Of a stretch of DNA of 64,000 nt, positions 43,945-53,543 are shown in pieces. The stretch is taken from the NCBI GenBank assembly GCA_002382085.1, contig DFZK01000015.1, forward strand, positions 186,001 to 250,000. Direction: 5' to 3'. Numbering within the stretch: the first letter of the stretch is position 1; every line of letters starts with the position of its first letter. The stretch comes from Sulfurospirillum sp. UBA4058. GTDB lineage: Bacteria; Campylobacterota; Campylobacteria; Campylobacterales; Sulfurospirillaceae. A program made the position numbers and the translations under genes. Under the pieces are notes generated by a model. That model was not told the origin of the DNA, made no database searches, and saw only the letters and a program-made list of their open reading frames with translations.

Positions 43945-46217
43945 GTTATTCCAAAGCAAAGGTTGAGGAAATCCTCAACAACACGATCAGCAGAAGGAGC
44001 TTTCTCAAAGGGCTTGCCGCAAGCGGTGTTTTATCCGCATTGCCCGGAGGCGTTTTGGAGGCAAACGAAGATTTGAATACGAAAATCCCCTATTCGGGCG
44101 AAAAAAGTTATCAAACCTTCCGTAACGCGTGTCCGAGGAACTGCTACGATACCTGTAGTATCAAAACTTACGTCAAAGACGGCGTTATGCAGTTTATCGA
44201 AGGTGCGACTGAATCGACCTATACCAGAGGCGGGTGTTGCGTGAAAGGTAACTCGTACGTCAAACGCGTCTATTCGGCACGACGTCTGAAGTATCCGATG
44301 ATGCAAGTAGGCGGCAAGGGAAGCGGAACGTGGAAACGCATCTCGTGGGATCAAGCGATCGACATTATCGCTAAAAAACTTTTAGAGATGAAAAAAGAAG
44401 ACGGAACGTTACTCGGTGCCGCACTGACGAAATATTCCGGTAACTTCGGCATTACGCATTACGGCATTGAGGGAATGTTTAACTCTATCGGCTATACCAC
44501 GAGACTTGCGGGGACGCCTTGTTGGCCGGCGGGCATCGATGCTCAAAATCTTGATATGGGCGATATGTGGTGTAACGATCCTGAAGAGATGAAAGACAGT
44601 AAATTTATCATTCTCTGGGGTGTCAATCCTGCCGCAAACTCGATTCACTCGATGAAATATATTTATGAAGCGAAGCGTAAAGGGGCTAAGGTCGTCGTGA
44701 TCGATCCGATTTTTACGGAAACGGCATCCAAATCGAGCCAATACGTTCAGATCAAAACGGGAACGGACGGCTTGTTGGCTCTTGGAATGGCAAAAATCAT
44801 CATCGATGCAAAATTGCACGATCAAAAATGGTTGGACGCCAATACCAAAGGGTACAAAGAGTACAAAGCGTACCTCGATAAAGAGGTCAAACTTGATGAC
44901 GTTTCCAACGTAACGGGAATTCCTTTAGCGATGATTAAAGAGTTGGCTTTATCGTTCGCAAAAGCAAAACCCGCGACGATCTGGATGGGCTATGGAATGC
45001 AGCGTCACACCAACGGCGGTTCGATGATCAGGGCGATCGACGCATTGGTCGCCGTTAGCGGTAATATCGGCAAATACGCGGGCGGCGCACGTTACGGTCA
45101 TCTCAATACCTGGGGCTTTAACTACGCGGCACTCTCTCAAGCTAAACCGGAAGGCAGTGTGGGCTACAGCGGCCCTGAGGGTGCCAAAGGCGAGTTTGCC
45201 CAAGTAGGCGGTGAAAAAGCGGCCTATACCGATCGCTTTTTAAACATCAACAAAACGGCGCGTGAACTCATGAGTGCCAAAGAGCCCAAAGTAAGACTTC
45301 TGTGGGTCGCTTGTAAAAACGTTTTTGCACAAGATTTTGACCGCAATCAGTTGATTCGCGCGTTTCAACAGCTCGATCTTGTGGTGGTTGCCGACCAATT
45401 CTTTAATGAAACGGCGAAATGGGCAGACATCGTGCTTCCTGTCACGACACAGTTTGAAGAGTATGACGTGAACGTTTCGTACTGGCATTATTGGTTAAGT
45501 ATCAACGAGCAAGCGATCAAACCGCTTTTTGAGATCAAATCAGACCTTGAAATCGCGGCGATGCTCTCCAAACGTATGAACCAACTGCAAGCGGGTTCGT
45601 GCACGTTCCCGCAAAGCGTGGACACTAAAGAGATGACGATCAAAGAGTTCAATCCGGCGATCTATGAGCAATTCGGTATCCAATCATGGGAAGAGCTCAA
45701 AAAGGGACCGGTGAAAGCCAAAGCGGTCATTCCGTTTGCCGACGGCAAATTTAAAACGCCAAGCGGTAAGTTTGAACTTTATTCGGATAAAGCGCAAGAA
45801 CTCTTTGGAAGTGCATTGCCCAAATACCTTGAAGTGCGCCAACCCTACGATAAGTTCCGTATGACATCGCCACACAGCCGATGGAGTTTGCACTCTCAGT
45901 TCCAAAATTTGGAATGGATGGAAGATTTCCACCCAGAGCCGTTTGTGTACATCAACCCAGATGATGCTGAGGCAAAAATGGTCAGCAGTGATGATATGGT
46001 CGCCGTCTTTAACCGACAAGGTGTTTTACGCCTACGTGCAAAAGTCACCGACAACGTTCAAAAAGGAACGGTTTTGATGTACGAACAACACTACCATAAC
46101 AGTATCTACAACGTCAACGAACTCGTGGATGATACCAGCTCAGACATGGGTGCGTTTAAAACCGGAGCACCGGGCGTTGCGTTACACGATACGTTTGTTA
46201 ATTTCAAAAAACTTTAA
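43941..46217 (+). CDS. Molybdopterin oxidoreductase, DMSO reductase family (periplasmic)
   Basis: A 758-residue bis-MGD enzyme with a Tat signal (SRRSFLKG) and an N-terminal [4Fe-4S] site C64-x3-C68-x3-C72 ... C99/C100. A cysteine at 194 (TPCWPAG) is a candidate Mo ligand, as in polysulfide or thiosulfate reductases. Later motifs include WGVNPAANSIHSMKY, VVIDPIFTETA, KTGTDGLLALGMA and HSRWSLHSQF. The specific substrate (sulfur compound, N- or S-oxide, metalloid) cannot be named. ATG 43941 follows AAGGAG. It forms a unit with torD, a ferredoxin subunit and a small exported protein. Confidence 0.9.
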   Translation: MSYSKAKVEEILNNTISRRSFLKGLAASGVLSALPGGVLEANEDLNTKIPYSGEKSYQTFRNACPRNCYDTCSIKTYVKDGVMQFIEGATESTYTRGGCCVKGNSYVKRVYSARRLKYPMMQVGGKGSGTWKRISWDQAIDIIAKKLLEMKKEDGTLLGAALTKYSGNFGITHYGIEGMFNSIGYTTRLAGTPCWPAGIDAQNLDMGDMWCNDPEEMKDSKFIILWGVNPAANSIHSMKYIYEAKRKGAKVVVIDPIFTETASKSSQYVQIKTGTDGLLALGMAKIIIDAKLHDQKWLDANTKGYKEYKAYLDKEVKLDDVSNVTGIPLAMIKELALSFAKAKPATIWMGYGMQRHTNGGSMIRAIDALVAVSGNIGKYAGGARYGHLNTWGFNYAALSQAKPEGSVGYSGPEGAKGEFAQVGGEKAAYTDRFLNINKTARELMSAKEPKVRLLWVACKNVFAQDFDRNQLIRAFQQLDLVVVADQFFNETAKWADIVLPVTTQFEEYDVNVSYWHYWLSINEQAIKPLFEIKSDLEIAAMLSKRMNQLQAGSCTFPQSVDTKEMTIKEFNPAIYEQFGIQSWEELKKGPVKAKAVIPFADGKFKTPSGKFELYSDKAQELFGSALPKYLEVRQPYDKFRMTSPHSRWSLHSQFQNLEWMEDFHPEPFVYINPDDAEAKMVSSDDMVAVFNRQGVLRLRAKVTDNVQKGTVLMYEQHYHNSIYNVNELVDDTSSDMGAFKTGAPGVALHDTFVNFKKL

Positions 46218-46229
46218 GAGGAGAGGACG

Positions 46230-46865
46230 ATGCAAAAAGCATTTTTAGTCGACGGAAGCATCTGTCTTGGATGCAATACCTGTGCAATGGCGTGTAAAAA
46301 CCAATACCATCAAGACCAAGGCGTTACGTGGCGTAAAGTCCGTGAGATCGGTGCGGAAGATTATCTGATCGACAATAACAATATTTTACCGACACTCACC
46401 TCGTATCAAAAAGCACCGAAAGTATCGATGCCGATGGAGCGATTTTACTTCTCCTTAGCGTGCAATCACTGTGAAAATCCCGCCTGTGTGGCGATTTGTC
46501 CCGTGGGAGCGCATACGAAAGATCCGGAAACGGGCATTTGTAAGCACGATCAAAGTATCTGTATCGGCTGCGGCGGGTGCGTGAAAGCGTGTCCGTTCGG
46601 AGCATCGAAGTTCAATACCAAAATGGGACGCGCCGAAAAGTGCAGTATGTGTTGGGAGCGACAAGAAGAGGGCAAAACGACCGCTTGCGTGCAATCCTGC
46701 CCCGTACACGCGATCACGATCATCGATCTCCACGATCCCAAATACAAAGCACTCCGAAGCGATCCTATCGGTATCGACTATGCTATCGATGCGGAGACGA
46801 AACCTTCGACACGCTTTATCCATCCCTTTATGCCTAAAGAGATCTACCGACAAGCAAAAGGATAA
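46230..46865 (+). CDS. Four-cluster ferredoxin subunit (DmsB/PhsB-like)
   Basis: A 211-residue electron-transfer subunit with motifs CLGCNTCAMACKNQ, CNHCENPACVAICPVGA, CIGCGGCVKACPFGA and CSMCWERQEEGKTTACVQSCP. It has no signal and likely travels with the catalytic subunit through Tat. It follows the Mo gene by 12 bases. No NrfD- or DmsC-type membrane partner follows, so how quinol electrons reach it is open. Confidence 0.92.
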   Translation: MQKAFLVDGSICLGCNTCAMACKNQYHQDQGVTWRKVREIGAEDYLIDNNNILPTLTSYQKAPKVSMPMERFYFSLACNHCENPACVAICPVGAHTKDPETGICKHDQSICIGCGGCVKACPFGASKFNTKMGRAEKCSMCWERQEEGKTTACVQSCPVHAITIIDLHDPKYKALRSDPIGIDYAIDAETKPSTRFIHPFMPKEIYRQAKG

Positions 46866-46868
46866 ACG

Positions 46869-47237
46869 ATGTTACCGCTAAAGCTCAAAATCGCATGGTG
46901 TATGCTCTGGGCTTTACTCGGTTGCGCTTGGGGCAGTATGGGAGCCCCGAGCGTGTGTAGTTTCGGCGATCCGCAATTTGGCGTATTGTCGCATCAGCAC
47001 GTTGAAATCGAAGAGCCTGCTCAATACCGCGTCGGAGAGGAAAACTTCGTTATAATAAAACTGGAAAAGCCCGATCTGCCCTCAGGCTACTTTGTCACTG
47101 TTTTGGTCGATACGCTCGAATCGCCTCCGGTTTTACCGATCCTGCAAGGATGGTATCCGAAAACGAGCATTCGTCCTTTAAGCGAAGGACGACACGTCAT
47201 CGGCGTACGCGTTAATTTGATTTATAAAGGCAGTTGA
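46869..47237 (+). CDS. Small exported protein of the molybdoenzyme operon
   Basis: A 122-residue protein I do not recognise. Residues 1-26 form a signal peptide or single anchor (WCMLWALLGCAWGSMGA). The rest looks like a beta-rich periplasmic domain with EEPAQYRVGEENFVIIKLEKP and a C-terminal GRHVIGVRVNLIYKG. It starts three bases after the ferredoxin stop, so it is likely an accessory to the enzyme rather than a membrane anchor. Confidence 0.75.
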   Translation: MLPLKLKIAWCMLWALLGCAWGSMGAPSVCSFGDPQFGVLSHQHVEIEEPAQYRVGEENFVIIKLEKPDLPSGYFVTVLVDTLESPPVLPILQGWYPKTSIRPLSEGRHVIGVRVNLIYKGS

Positions 47238-47322
47238 GGCGGAATTTTAGTTGCAAGTCTTGCAAATACGAAACTGGAATTCAACGCACGTCAGTAAAGA
47301 GCTTTGCGAAGGAGCAAAAAAC

Positions 47323-48015
47323 GTGGATAAGCTTTTTTTAGAGCATTTGAAAGCCCTGAGAATTTTATATGCCGAAGACGAAGACGGCATCCGCAAAAAT
47401 ATCGCCGCATCGCTTCGCTATTACGCCAAAGAAGTGTTGGAAGCGGAAAACGGGAAAGTCGCTTTGGAGTTGTACCGAAAAGTACGTCCCGACATCGTGA
47501 TAACCGACGTACTGATGCCCGTTATGAACGGAATCGAACTGGTGGAAAAGATTCGTAACGAAGATGAAACGACGCCTTTAGTGATTATCTCGGCACATAC
47601 GGATAAGGAGTATTTGCTGAAAGTCGTCGATCTTCATTTGGAGCAGTACATCGTCAAACCCGTCAATCTCAAAGGCTTGCTCGAAGCGTTGCAGAGATGT
47701 TTAAAACGTATTAGCAAAAACCATGCGATCGTCTACGAATTGCCGTGCGGTTACTTCTACGACGTCGATCATAAAGAACTTCGGTTCGAAGGCGAGATCA
47801 TTCATCTCAACAAAAAAGAGGCTCTTTTTTTAGAGCTTTTATTGCATAATAAACAACGCATCGTCACATACGACGAACTCCAGTCGTACATCTGGCAAGA
47901 CGACGTGATGACCGATAGCGCGCTTCGTTCTTTGGTGCGAAATCTGCGCAAAAAACTGCCCAAGGATTTCATCACGAATCTCTCGGGCGTAGGATACCGA
48001 TTTGAAATGTGCTAG
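47323..48015 (+). CDS. OmpR-family response regulator
   Basis: A 230-residue regulator with a receiver domain (acidic AEDED; phosphoacceptor D62 in ITDVLMPVMNG; K in IVKPVN) and a C-terminal winged helix with LNKKEALFLELLL and SLVRNLRKKL. GTG 47323 follows AAGGAG at good spacing; the frame stays open 24 codons upstream. It overlaps the next gene by 14 bases. With the binding protein and kinase that follow, it likely controls the adjacent molybdoenzyme operon. Confidence 0.9.
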   Translation: MDKLFLEHLKALRILYAEDEDGIRKNIAASLRYYAKEVLEAENGKVALELYRKVRPDIVITDVLMPVMNGIELVEKIRNEDETTPLVIISAHTDKEYLLKVVDLHLEQYIVKPVNLKGLLEALQRCLKRISKNHAIVYELPCGYFYDVDHKELRFEGEIIHLNKKEALFLELLLHNKQRIVTYDELQSYIWQDDVMTDSALRSLVRNLRKKLPKDFITNLSGVGYRFEMC

Positions 48016-49672
48016 GTTCTTTTATTGGGGAATTTTGATCGCGCTGATGGCGCATGCCGAGGGTTGGAAAGAGCCTTTTCATGCGCGTCCGGACGATTTT
48101 AATACCACGCTTCTTGATCAAAGAGTCAAAGGATCGCATATCAGCGTTTTTTTCCCGACGATGCCGTATTTGTACGTTTCCAAATTGATCAACGGAACGC
48201 TTGTTCGTTCCAGCGATAACGAAAACGGTTGGGAATACATGATGGCGACGTCGCATCGCAAGATCGACGATTTGACTTACGAATTAACGCTCAGACACGG
48301 CGTATTGTTTCAAAACGGTACGCCCTTTAACGCCGATTCGGTGGTCGAAAACTTTGCTTATTTTATGCAAGACCCCGTTGTCTATTCGGACATTCATAAA
48401 AGGCTTCGTAGCGTCGAAAAGGTCGATGCCTACACGATTCGTATTCACCTCAACAAGCCTTACGGGTTATTATTCAGCGATTTAACCTCTATCAATTTGT
48501 ATCCGAGCGAGTACCTGAAGCGTTACGGCTGGAGTACCAAAGAGGGTTCTACATGTAACAGTATGCAAGCTCCCGGTCCTTGGGGACTAGGTCCTTACCG
48601 GTTGGAGAAAGGCTACGCGACGGGGCGGTATCAAACGCCGATCTTGGAGTTGGTCGCCAATGAAAATTATTACGAAAAAGGGCTTCCTTACATCGAAAAA
48701 ATCACGGTTTATACGGAGCTGACTTCCCAAGAAGCCGTACGAATGGCATTGGAAGAGGGCACGCTCGATATTACGCCGATACCGTTCAATAAAAAAGTCG
48801 AAACCGTGCTTTCCACGTACGCACGTTTGGTTACCAAGCCCTCGCTTCACAATATCTCGATCTATTTTAACCTGCTCAAACCCGACAGTCGTTTGAAAGA
48901 CCAGAGGATTCGCATCGCGCTGAATCAAGCGATCAATCAAGAGAACCTTTTAAATTTCGTTTACAAAAACGAAGGCGTTTTAGCCCCGAGCGAAGCAAGT
49001 CCGAATTACCGTTCGATCAAACGTGCCATCACGGATTTGCCGACATGGGGACAACGTGCGCGAAACAACGCCGCCGATGAAGAAAAAGCACTCAAACAAA
49101 CGCTCGAAGGATTGCACCTTAAGGTCATTACGATGGATCGATTTATGTTTTTATGGCACGGGATCGAACATCAGCTCAAACGCTACGGCGTCAGTTTGGA
49201 GTATACGATTACGCCCAACGAAAAAGTGATTTACGAGCAGCTCTTAACCAATCGCGAATCGCCTAAAACATGGGATATTTTGACGTGGGGAAACGATGAC
49301 TGGAGTAGTAACAATCCGTGGACGGCGTTTTTTGCATACCGCGTTGCCGATAAATGGTCGGCGATGGACAGAGACGACGTGATGCAAACGTATATCGAGC
49401 AGTTTTTCGACGCGGAGTTTCAAAGCGAAAGCTTTTACGAGATCGTCTCCAAAATCGTCCATCGTGCTTATGAAAAAGCGTACATGTTAGCCGTTCCCGC
49501 ACCCAATATCGTCTTGGCGGTCAACAAAGAGGTCTCTTATGAGCCTTCTTCAGTGCTATTAATGCCGCTGTGGAAAGCGAAAATTACGAAATACCATCGC
49601 TCGATCGCTACTTTGGCGTATCCTAAAGAGCGCGAAGCTCCGTTGATTCCTTTAAGGTTTAACTATGATTAA
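48002..49672 (+). CDS. Periplasmic family-5 substrate-binding protein, likely sensor component
   Basis: A 556-residue SBP_bac_5 (peptide/nickel/NikA-type) protein with a signal peptide (to AHA), YELTLRHGVLFQNGTPFNADSVVEN, a PGPWGLGPYRLEK segment and RIRIALNQAINQENLLN. It starts at TTG 48002, with AGGA upstream, inside the response-regulator gene. No permease or ATPase is nearby. Placement between a regulator and a kinase, overlapping both, suggests it binds a ligand and signals to the kinase, as TorT does for TorS. Ligand unknown. Confidence 0.85.
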   Translation: MKCARFFYWGILIALMAHAEGWKEPFHARPDDFNTTLLDQRVKGSHISVFFPTMPYLYVSKLINGTLVRSSDNENGWEYMMATSHRKIDDLTYELTLRHGVLFQNGTPFNADSVVENFAYFMQDPVVYSDIHKRLRSVEKVDAYTIRIHLNKPYGLLFSDLTSINLYPSEYLKRYGWSTKEGSTCNSMQAPGPWGLGPYRLEKGYATGRYQTPILELVANENYYEKGLPYIEKITVYTELTSQEAVRMALEEGTLDITPIPFNKKVETVLSTYARLVTKPSLHNISIYFNLLKPDSRLKDQRIRIALNQAINQENLLNFVYKNEGVLAPSEASPNYRSIKRAITDLPTWGQRARNNAADEEKALKQTLEGLHLKVITMDRFMFLWHGIEHQLKRYGVSLEYTITPNEKVIYEQLLTNRESPKTWDILTWGNDDWSSNNPWTAFFAYRVADKWSAMDRDDVMQTYIEQFFDAEFQSESFYEIVSKIVHRAYEKAYMLAVPAPNIVLAVNKEVSYEPSSVLLMPLWKAKITKYHRSIATLAYPKEREAPLIPLRFNYD

Positions 49673-51338
49673 GTACCTTTCGATTCGATCCAAGTTTTTG
49701 TTGATGGCATCGCTCGGCGTTTGCTCCATCGTGACGCTCTCGTTTTTGGCGTTTGATATTACGCAAAAAGGGGTCGTCAACGTCAACAACGTTTTTGAAG
49801 GCTCTAAGCGCGTACAGACGATTCAACAGACCTATATTTTGCCGCTTTTTAAGCTCAGAGAGCAGTCTCTTTCGTTAATTATGGCTCCCAACGAAGATTT
49901 GCGTAAAGATATTTTACGCACGATCAATGCAATGCACCAAACGATGGACGAACCGTTTCAACAGTTGCCGAAAAACGTTTACGATCAGTGGCAAAATTAC
50001 GTGACTTTGATTCGGGCGAACCAGTCTTACCTCAAAGACGATTTTGAAGAGGGCGCGTTTATTAATGCCAATACCGTTGAGCGCGATCAATTTTACGCGC
50101 TGATGGATTCACTAGACGAAATGCAGCAAAATGAGCTTTCCCATGCTTCCGATACGTTTATCAAAGCCAATAAAGAGGCGAATAATTCGCGTTATTTTAT
50201 CGTCGTATGGCTGATCGTCATCATCGTTCTTACCTTGCTGATCGGCTCGTACATCGCCAAAAATATCGTCGATTCCATTTTACATGTCAGCAAAGGACTG
50301 CGCGAATTTTTCGATTATCTCAAATCGCCTTCTACCGAAGAGGCGACGAGAATTCATATTCCGTTGAGTAACAAAGACGAGTTGGGCGACATGGCGCGGC
50401 GCATCAATGAAAATATCGAAATTATCCAAGCCAATTTGGAGCAAGACAGCCAATTGATCGAAGATGCGACCAACGTCGTGGAGGATTTGAAACTCGGTAA
50501 CTTGGATCGACGTTTGGTGGCGCGCGCCAACTCCGACCAGCTCAATCTTTTAAAAGCCGTTATGAACGAAATGCTCGATAATTTGGAGCTTCGCATTCAG
50601 CAAGAAATTAACGAGCGAACGCGCCAAGAACAGCTCTTAATCCAGCAAAGCAAACTTGCCGCTATGGGCAATATGATCGGCAATATCGCGCACCAATGGC
50701 GTCAACCTTTGGGCGAAATCAACGCGCTTTTGATGATCATTCAAGTCAGACGCCATTTTGAAGATTTTACCGAAGAGTTTTTAAACGCCAAAATCGAAGA
50801 GTGCAACCGCATCACCGAGTACATGTCCAATACCATCAGCGATTTTCAAAACTTTTTTAAACCCTCCAAAGCCAAAGAGGTTTTTGACGTGACCCATGCA
50901 TGCGAACGCGCCAGTTCGATTTTGCAGGCATCGCTCAAATACCACTCTATCGAGTTTCGTTTGGAAAAAAGCTCGGGTGCACGGGTTTTGGGCTATCCTA
51001 ACGAGTTTGCACAAGCGATCTTAAATATCCTTTCCAATGCTAAAGACGTTCTGATCGAACGCCAAATCGCAATGCCTTACATCGCGATGAGCGTCAAAAA
51101 CGGGAAACGTTACACGCTCATCAAAATCGAAGACAACGGCGGCGGCATCGCTCCGGAGCATATCGAGCGCATTTTCGAGCCTTATTTTACGACCAAACAT
51201 GCCAAACAAGGTACCGGAATCGGGCTTTATATGACCAAGATGATTATCGAAAATAATATGAACGGTATCATTAACGTCAGCAATACCGAACAAGGAGCAC
51301 TCTTCACGATAAAGCTTAAACGCGAAAGCGAGGTATAA
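49665..51338 (+). CDS. Membrane histidine kinase of the three-component system
   Basis: A 557-residue kinase. Helix one (~9-30) and helix two (~182-203) flank a helical periplasmic domain, followed by a HAMP-like segment, a coiled coil (~245-330), the H-box GNIAHQWRQPLGEIN with H343, an N-box (NILSNAKDV), a G1 box (IEDNGGGI) and a G2 box (GTGIGLYMTK). It overlaps the binding-protein gene by eight bases. Its periplasmic domain is the probable contact for that protein. Confidence 0.9.
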   Translation: MIKYLSIRSKFLLMASLGVCSIVTLSFLAFDITQKGVVNVNNVFEGSKRVQTIQQTYILPLFKLREQSLSLIMAPNEDLRKDILRTINAMHQTMDEPFQQLPKNVYDQWQNYVTLIRANQSYLKDDFEEGAFINANTVERDQFYALMDSLDEMQQNELSHASDTFIKANKEANNSRYFIVVWLIVIIVLTLLIGSYIAKNIVDSILHVSKGLREFFDYLKSPSTEEATRIHIPLSNKDELGDMARRINENIEIIQANLEQDSQLIEDATNVVEDLKLGNLDRRLVARANSDQLNLLKAVMNEMLDNLELRIQQEINERTRQEQLLIQQSKLAAMGNMIGNIAHQWRQPLGEINALLMIIQVRRHFEDFTEEFLNAKIEECNRITEYMSNTISDFQNFFKPSKAKEVFDVTHACERASSILQASLKYHSIEFRLEKSSGARVLGYPNEFAQAILNILSNAKDVLIERQIAMPYIAMSVKNGKRYTLIKIEDNGGGIAPEHIERIFEPYFTTKHAKQGTGIGLYMTKMIIENNMNGIINVSNTEQGALFTIKLKRESEV

Positions 51339-51419
51339 CGCCTACGCCTTTGAAGCCGCTATTTTTCTTTAATTTATTTTAAAAACTATCATTACATCTT
51401 CTTCTTGGGCTTGATCTCA

Positions 51420-51434
51420 TTTTTTTGCTATTTT
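51420..51434 (+). promoter_or_regulatory. T-rich promoter element before the cytochrome operon
   Basis: TTTTTTTGCTATTTT, then more T and ACTACGATG, 40 to 55 bases before the cytochrome c gene. It matches the element upstream of the first porin over 15 bases. Confidence 0.45.
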
Positions 51435-51475
51435 TTTTTACTACGATGCGTGAAATTAATTTCAAGGAGTCGTAG

Positions 51476-51775
51476 ATGAAACTTTCAACCTTTACATGTA
51501 GCGTTGCGTTGGTATGGTGTAGCCTTGCTTTAAGCGCATCGGCCAATCCTTTGTATTCTAAGTGTATCGCCTGCCACGGAGCGCAAGGCGAGAAAGCCGC
51601 GTTAAATAAAAGTCTCGTGATCAAAGAGATGAGCAAAGAGGATTTTATGAAAGCTCTCAAAGGTTACAAAGACGGTAGTTACGGCAGAGAACAAAAAGCG
51701 ATGATGAAACCGCAAGTTGCCAATCTCAGCGATGCGCAAATCGAAGAGCTCGCCTCTTTTATCGCGAAAAAGTAG
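51476..51775 (+). CDS. Small periplasmic cytochrome c
   Basis: A 99-residue monohaem cytochrome c (c553-like) with a signal peptide (to SASA), CIACH (residues ~25-29) near the mature N-terminus and a methionine-containing MMKPQVANLS segment supplying the likely sixth ligand. It precedes the bc1 genes by seven bases, so it probably takes electrons from the complex. AAGGAG precedes the ATG. Confidence 0.88.
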   Translation: MKLSTFTCSVALVWCSLALSASANPLYSKCIACHGAQGEKAALNKSLVIKEMSKEDFMKALKGYKDGSYGREQKAMMKPQVANLSDAQIEELASFIAKK

Positions 51776-51782
51776 TCTATCG

Positions 51783-52283
51783 ATGGCAGAACAAAGTAGG
51801 CGCGATTTTATAGGCTTGGCTCTAGGCGGTATCAGTACCGTGGGCGGAGTGCTTGCCTTGGGCGCGATGAAAAAGAGTTGGGATCCGCTTCCGAGCGTCC
51901 AATCGGCGGGTTTTGTAAGCGTCGATCTTTCCGGTATGAACGAGGGCGAAATGCATACGGTTCAATGGCGCGGGAAACCCGTCTTTATTTTACGTAAAAG
52001 CGCGGATACGCCGAGCAACGATAAACGCGATATTCGCATCGGCGAGAAGCGTTTTGTCGTTTTGATCGGGCTGTGTACCCACTTGGGGTGTATTCCCTCT
52101 TACGAGGCGAGTTCCCGCACGTTTAAGTGCGCGTGTCACGGCGGTGTTTTTGATGCGAGCGGTATACAAACGTTCGGTCCTCCGCCGCGTCCTTTGGATA
52201 TTCCTCCCTTTAAATGCAACGGCGAAACGATCGTCTTGGGCGAAGAGGGTGCGGAGTTTCAAAAAATGACGAAAAAAGCGTAA
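51783..52283 (+). CDS. petA: Rieske iron-sulfur subunit of cytochrome bc1
   Basis: A 166-residue protein with a Tat-type N-terminus (SRRDFIG) and a single transmembrane anchor. The Rieske [2Fe-2S] motifs CTHLGC and CACHGGVFD supply two cysteines and two histidines, followed by the GPPPRPLDIPP loop. It carries electrons from menaquinol to cytochrome c1. ATG 51783 is the only start that gives the family N-terminus. Confidence 0.95.
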   Translation: MAEQSRRDFIGLALGGISTVGGVLALGAMKKSWDPLPSVQSAGFVSVDLSGMNEGEMHTVQWRGKPVFILRKSADTPSNDKRDIRIGEKRFVVLIGLCTHLGCIPSYEASSRTFKCACHGGVFDASGIQTFGPPPRPLDIPPFKCNGETIVLGEEGAEFQKMTKKA

Positions 52284-52292
52284 GGAGGCGTT

Positions 52293-53543
52293 ATGGCACA
52301 GATCAAAAAAGCCGAAGGCTTTATCGATTGGCTCGATCAGCGTTTAGCGGTAAAAGCTTTTATGCGCGTGATGATGAGCGAGTATTGGATTCCTAAAAAT
52401 ATCAACTTTTTATGGGCGATGGGTGTGGTTTTGATCGCTTTATTTGCGGTGTTGTTGGTGACGGGACTTTTGTTGTTGATGTATTATAAACCGGACGTGA
52501 ATTTAGCATTTGATAGCGTCAATTATACGATTATGCAAGAAGTCGAGTACGGTTGGTTGTGGCGACATATGCACGGCGTTGCGGCTTCGGCGACGTTTTT
52601 GATTATTTATATTCACCTGTTTACGGCAATTTATTACGGCTCTTACAAAAAAGGGCGTGAGATGATTTGGCTTACGGGTATGGTGCTTTTTGTGGCGTTT
52701 TCCGCCGAAGCGTTTAGCGGTTATATGCTTCCGTGGGGGCAGATGAGCTATTGGGCGGCGCAAGTCATTACCAATTTGTTTAGCGGTATTCCCGTGATCG
52801 GCGATGAGGTCGTCATCTGGATACGCGGCGATTACGTCGTTGCCGATGCAACGTTGACGCGCTTTTTTATGTTACACGTCGTTTTGTTACCGCTCGTGAT
52901 TTTAGCGGTGATCGCGGTACATTTTTACTCACTTCGCTTTCCGCATGTCAATAACCAAGATTCCGTTGAGCTTGATTTTGAAGCGGAAGCGCAAAAATAC
53001 AAAGAAGGGCGCATTAAAGAGTCTCGCGTCGTACCGTTTTGGCCCGTCTTTTTATCGAAAGACTTTTTCGTCGTCGGCTTTTTTATGACGTTTTTCTTTT
53101 TCTTGGTCTGTTACCATTTCGATTTTGCGATGGATCCGATCAATTTTGAGCCGGCAAATTCGATGAAAACACCTGCGCATATCTATCCCGAATGGTATTT
53201 TTTATGGAATTACGAAGTGCTTCGGGGCTTTTTCTTCGACATCGGCGGCATCGCGGCGATGGACATCGGTTTAATCGCGTTTGTGTTTGCTAACGTGGTG
53301 TTTTTTTTACTACCGTTTTTGGATCGCAACGCGATGAATACGGCTCCGGCACACAAGCGTCCTGCATTTTTCGTGTGGTTTTGGCTGCTGATCGTCGATA
53401 TGATCGTCCTTACCGTTTACGGTAAGTTGCCGCCGACGGGCGTGAACGCGTGGGTCGGATTTTTTGCCGCCGTCGTTTTCTTAGGACTTTTTATCGCCTT
53501 ACCGTTCATTACCAAACTTGAGTCAAAAGGAGAGAGGCAATGA
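52293..53543 (+). CDS. petB: Cytochrome b subunit of cytochrome bc1
   Basis: A 416-residue membrane protein with eight to nine helices. Haem-ligand histidines appear in HMHGVAASATF/IYIHLF and in FFMLHVVLLP/IAVHFYSL, with GYMLPWGQMSYWAA and PEWYF (quinol-site PEWY) in the usual order. It follows the Rieske gene by nine bases and overlaps the c1 gene by four. Confidence 0.95.
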   Translation: MAQIKKAEGFIDWLDQRLAVKAFMRVMMSEYWIPKNINFLWAMGVVLIALFAVLLVTGLLLLMYYKPDVNLAFDSVNYTIMQEVEYGWLWRHMHGVAASATFLIIYIHLFTAIYYGSYKKGREMIWLTGMVLFVAFSAEAFSGYMLPWGQMSYWAAQVITNLFSGIPVIGDEVVIWIRGDYVVADATLTRFFMLHVVLLPLVILAVIAVHFYSLRFPHVNNQDSVELDFEAEAQKYKEGRIKESRVVPFWPVFLSKDFFVVGFFMTFFFFLVCYHFDFAMDPINFEPANSMKTPAHIYPEWYFLWNYEVLRGFFFDIGGIAAMDIGLIAFVFANVVFFLLPFLDRNAMNTAPAHKRPAFFVWFWLLIVDMIVLTVYGKLPPTGVNAWVGFFAAVVFLGLFIALPFITKLESKGERQ

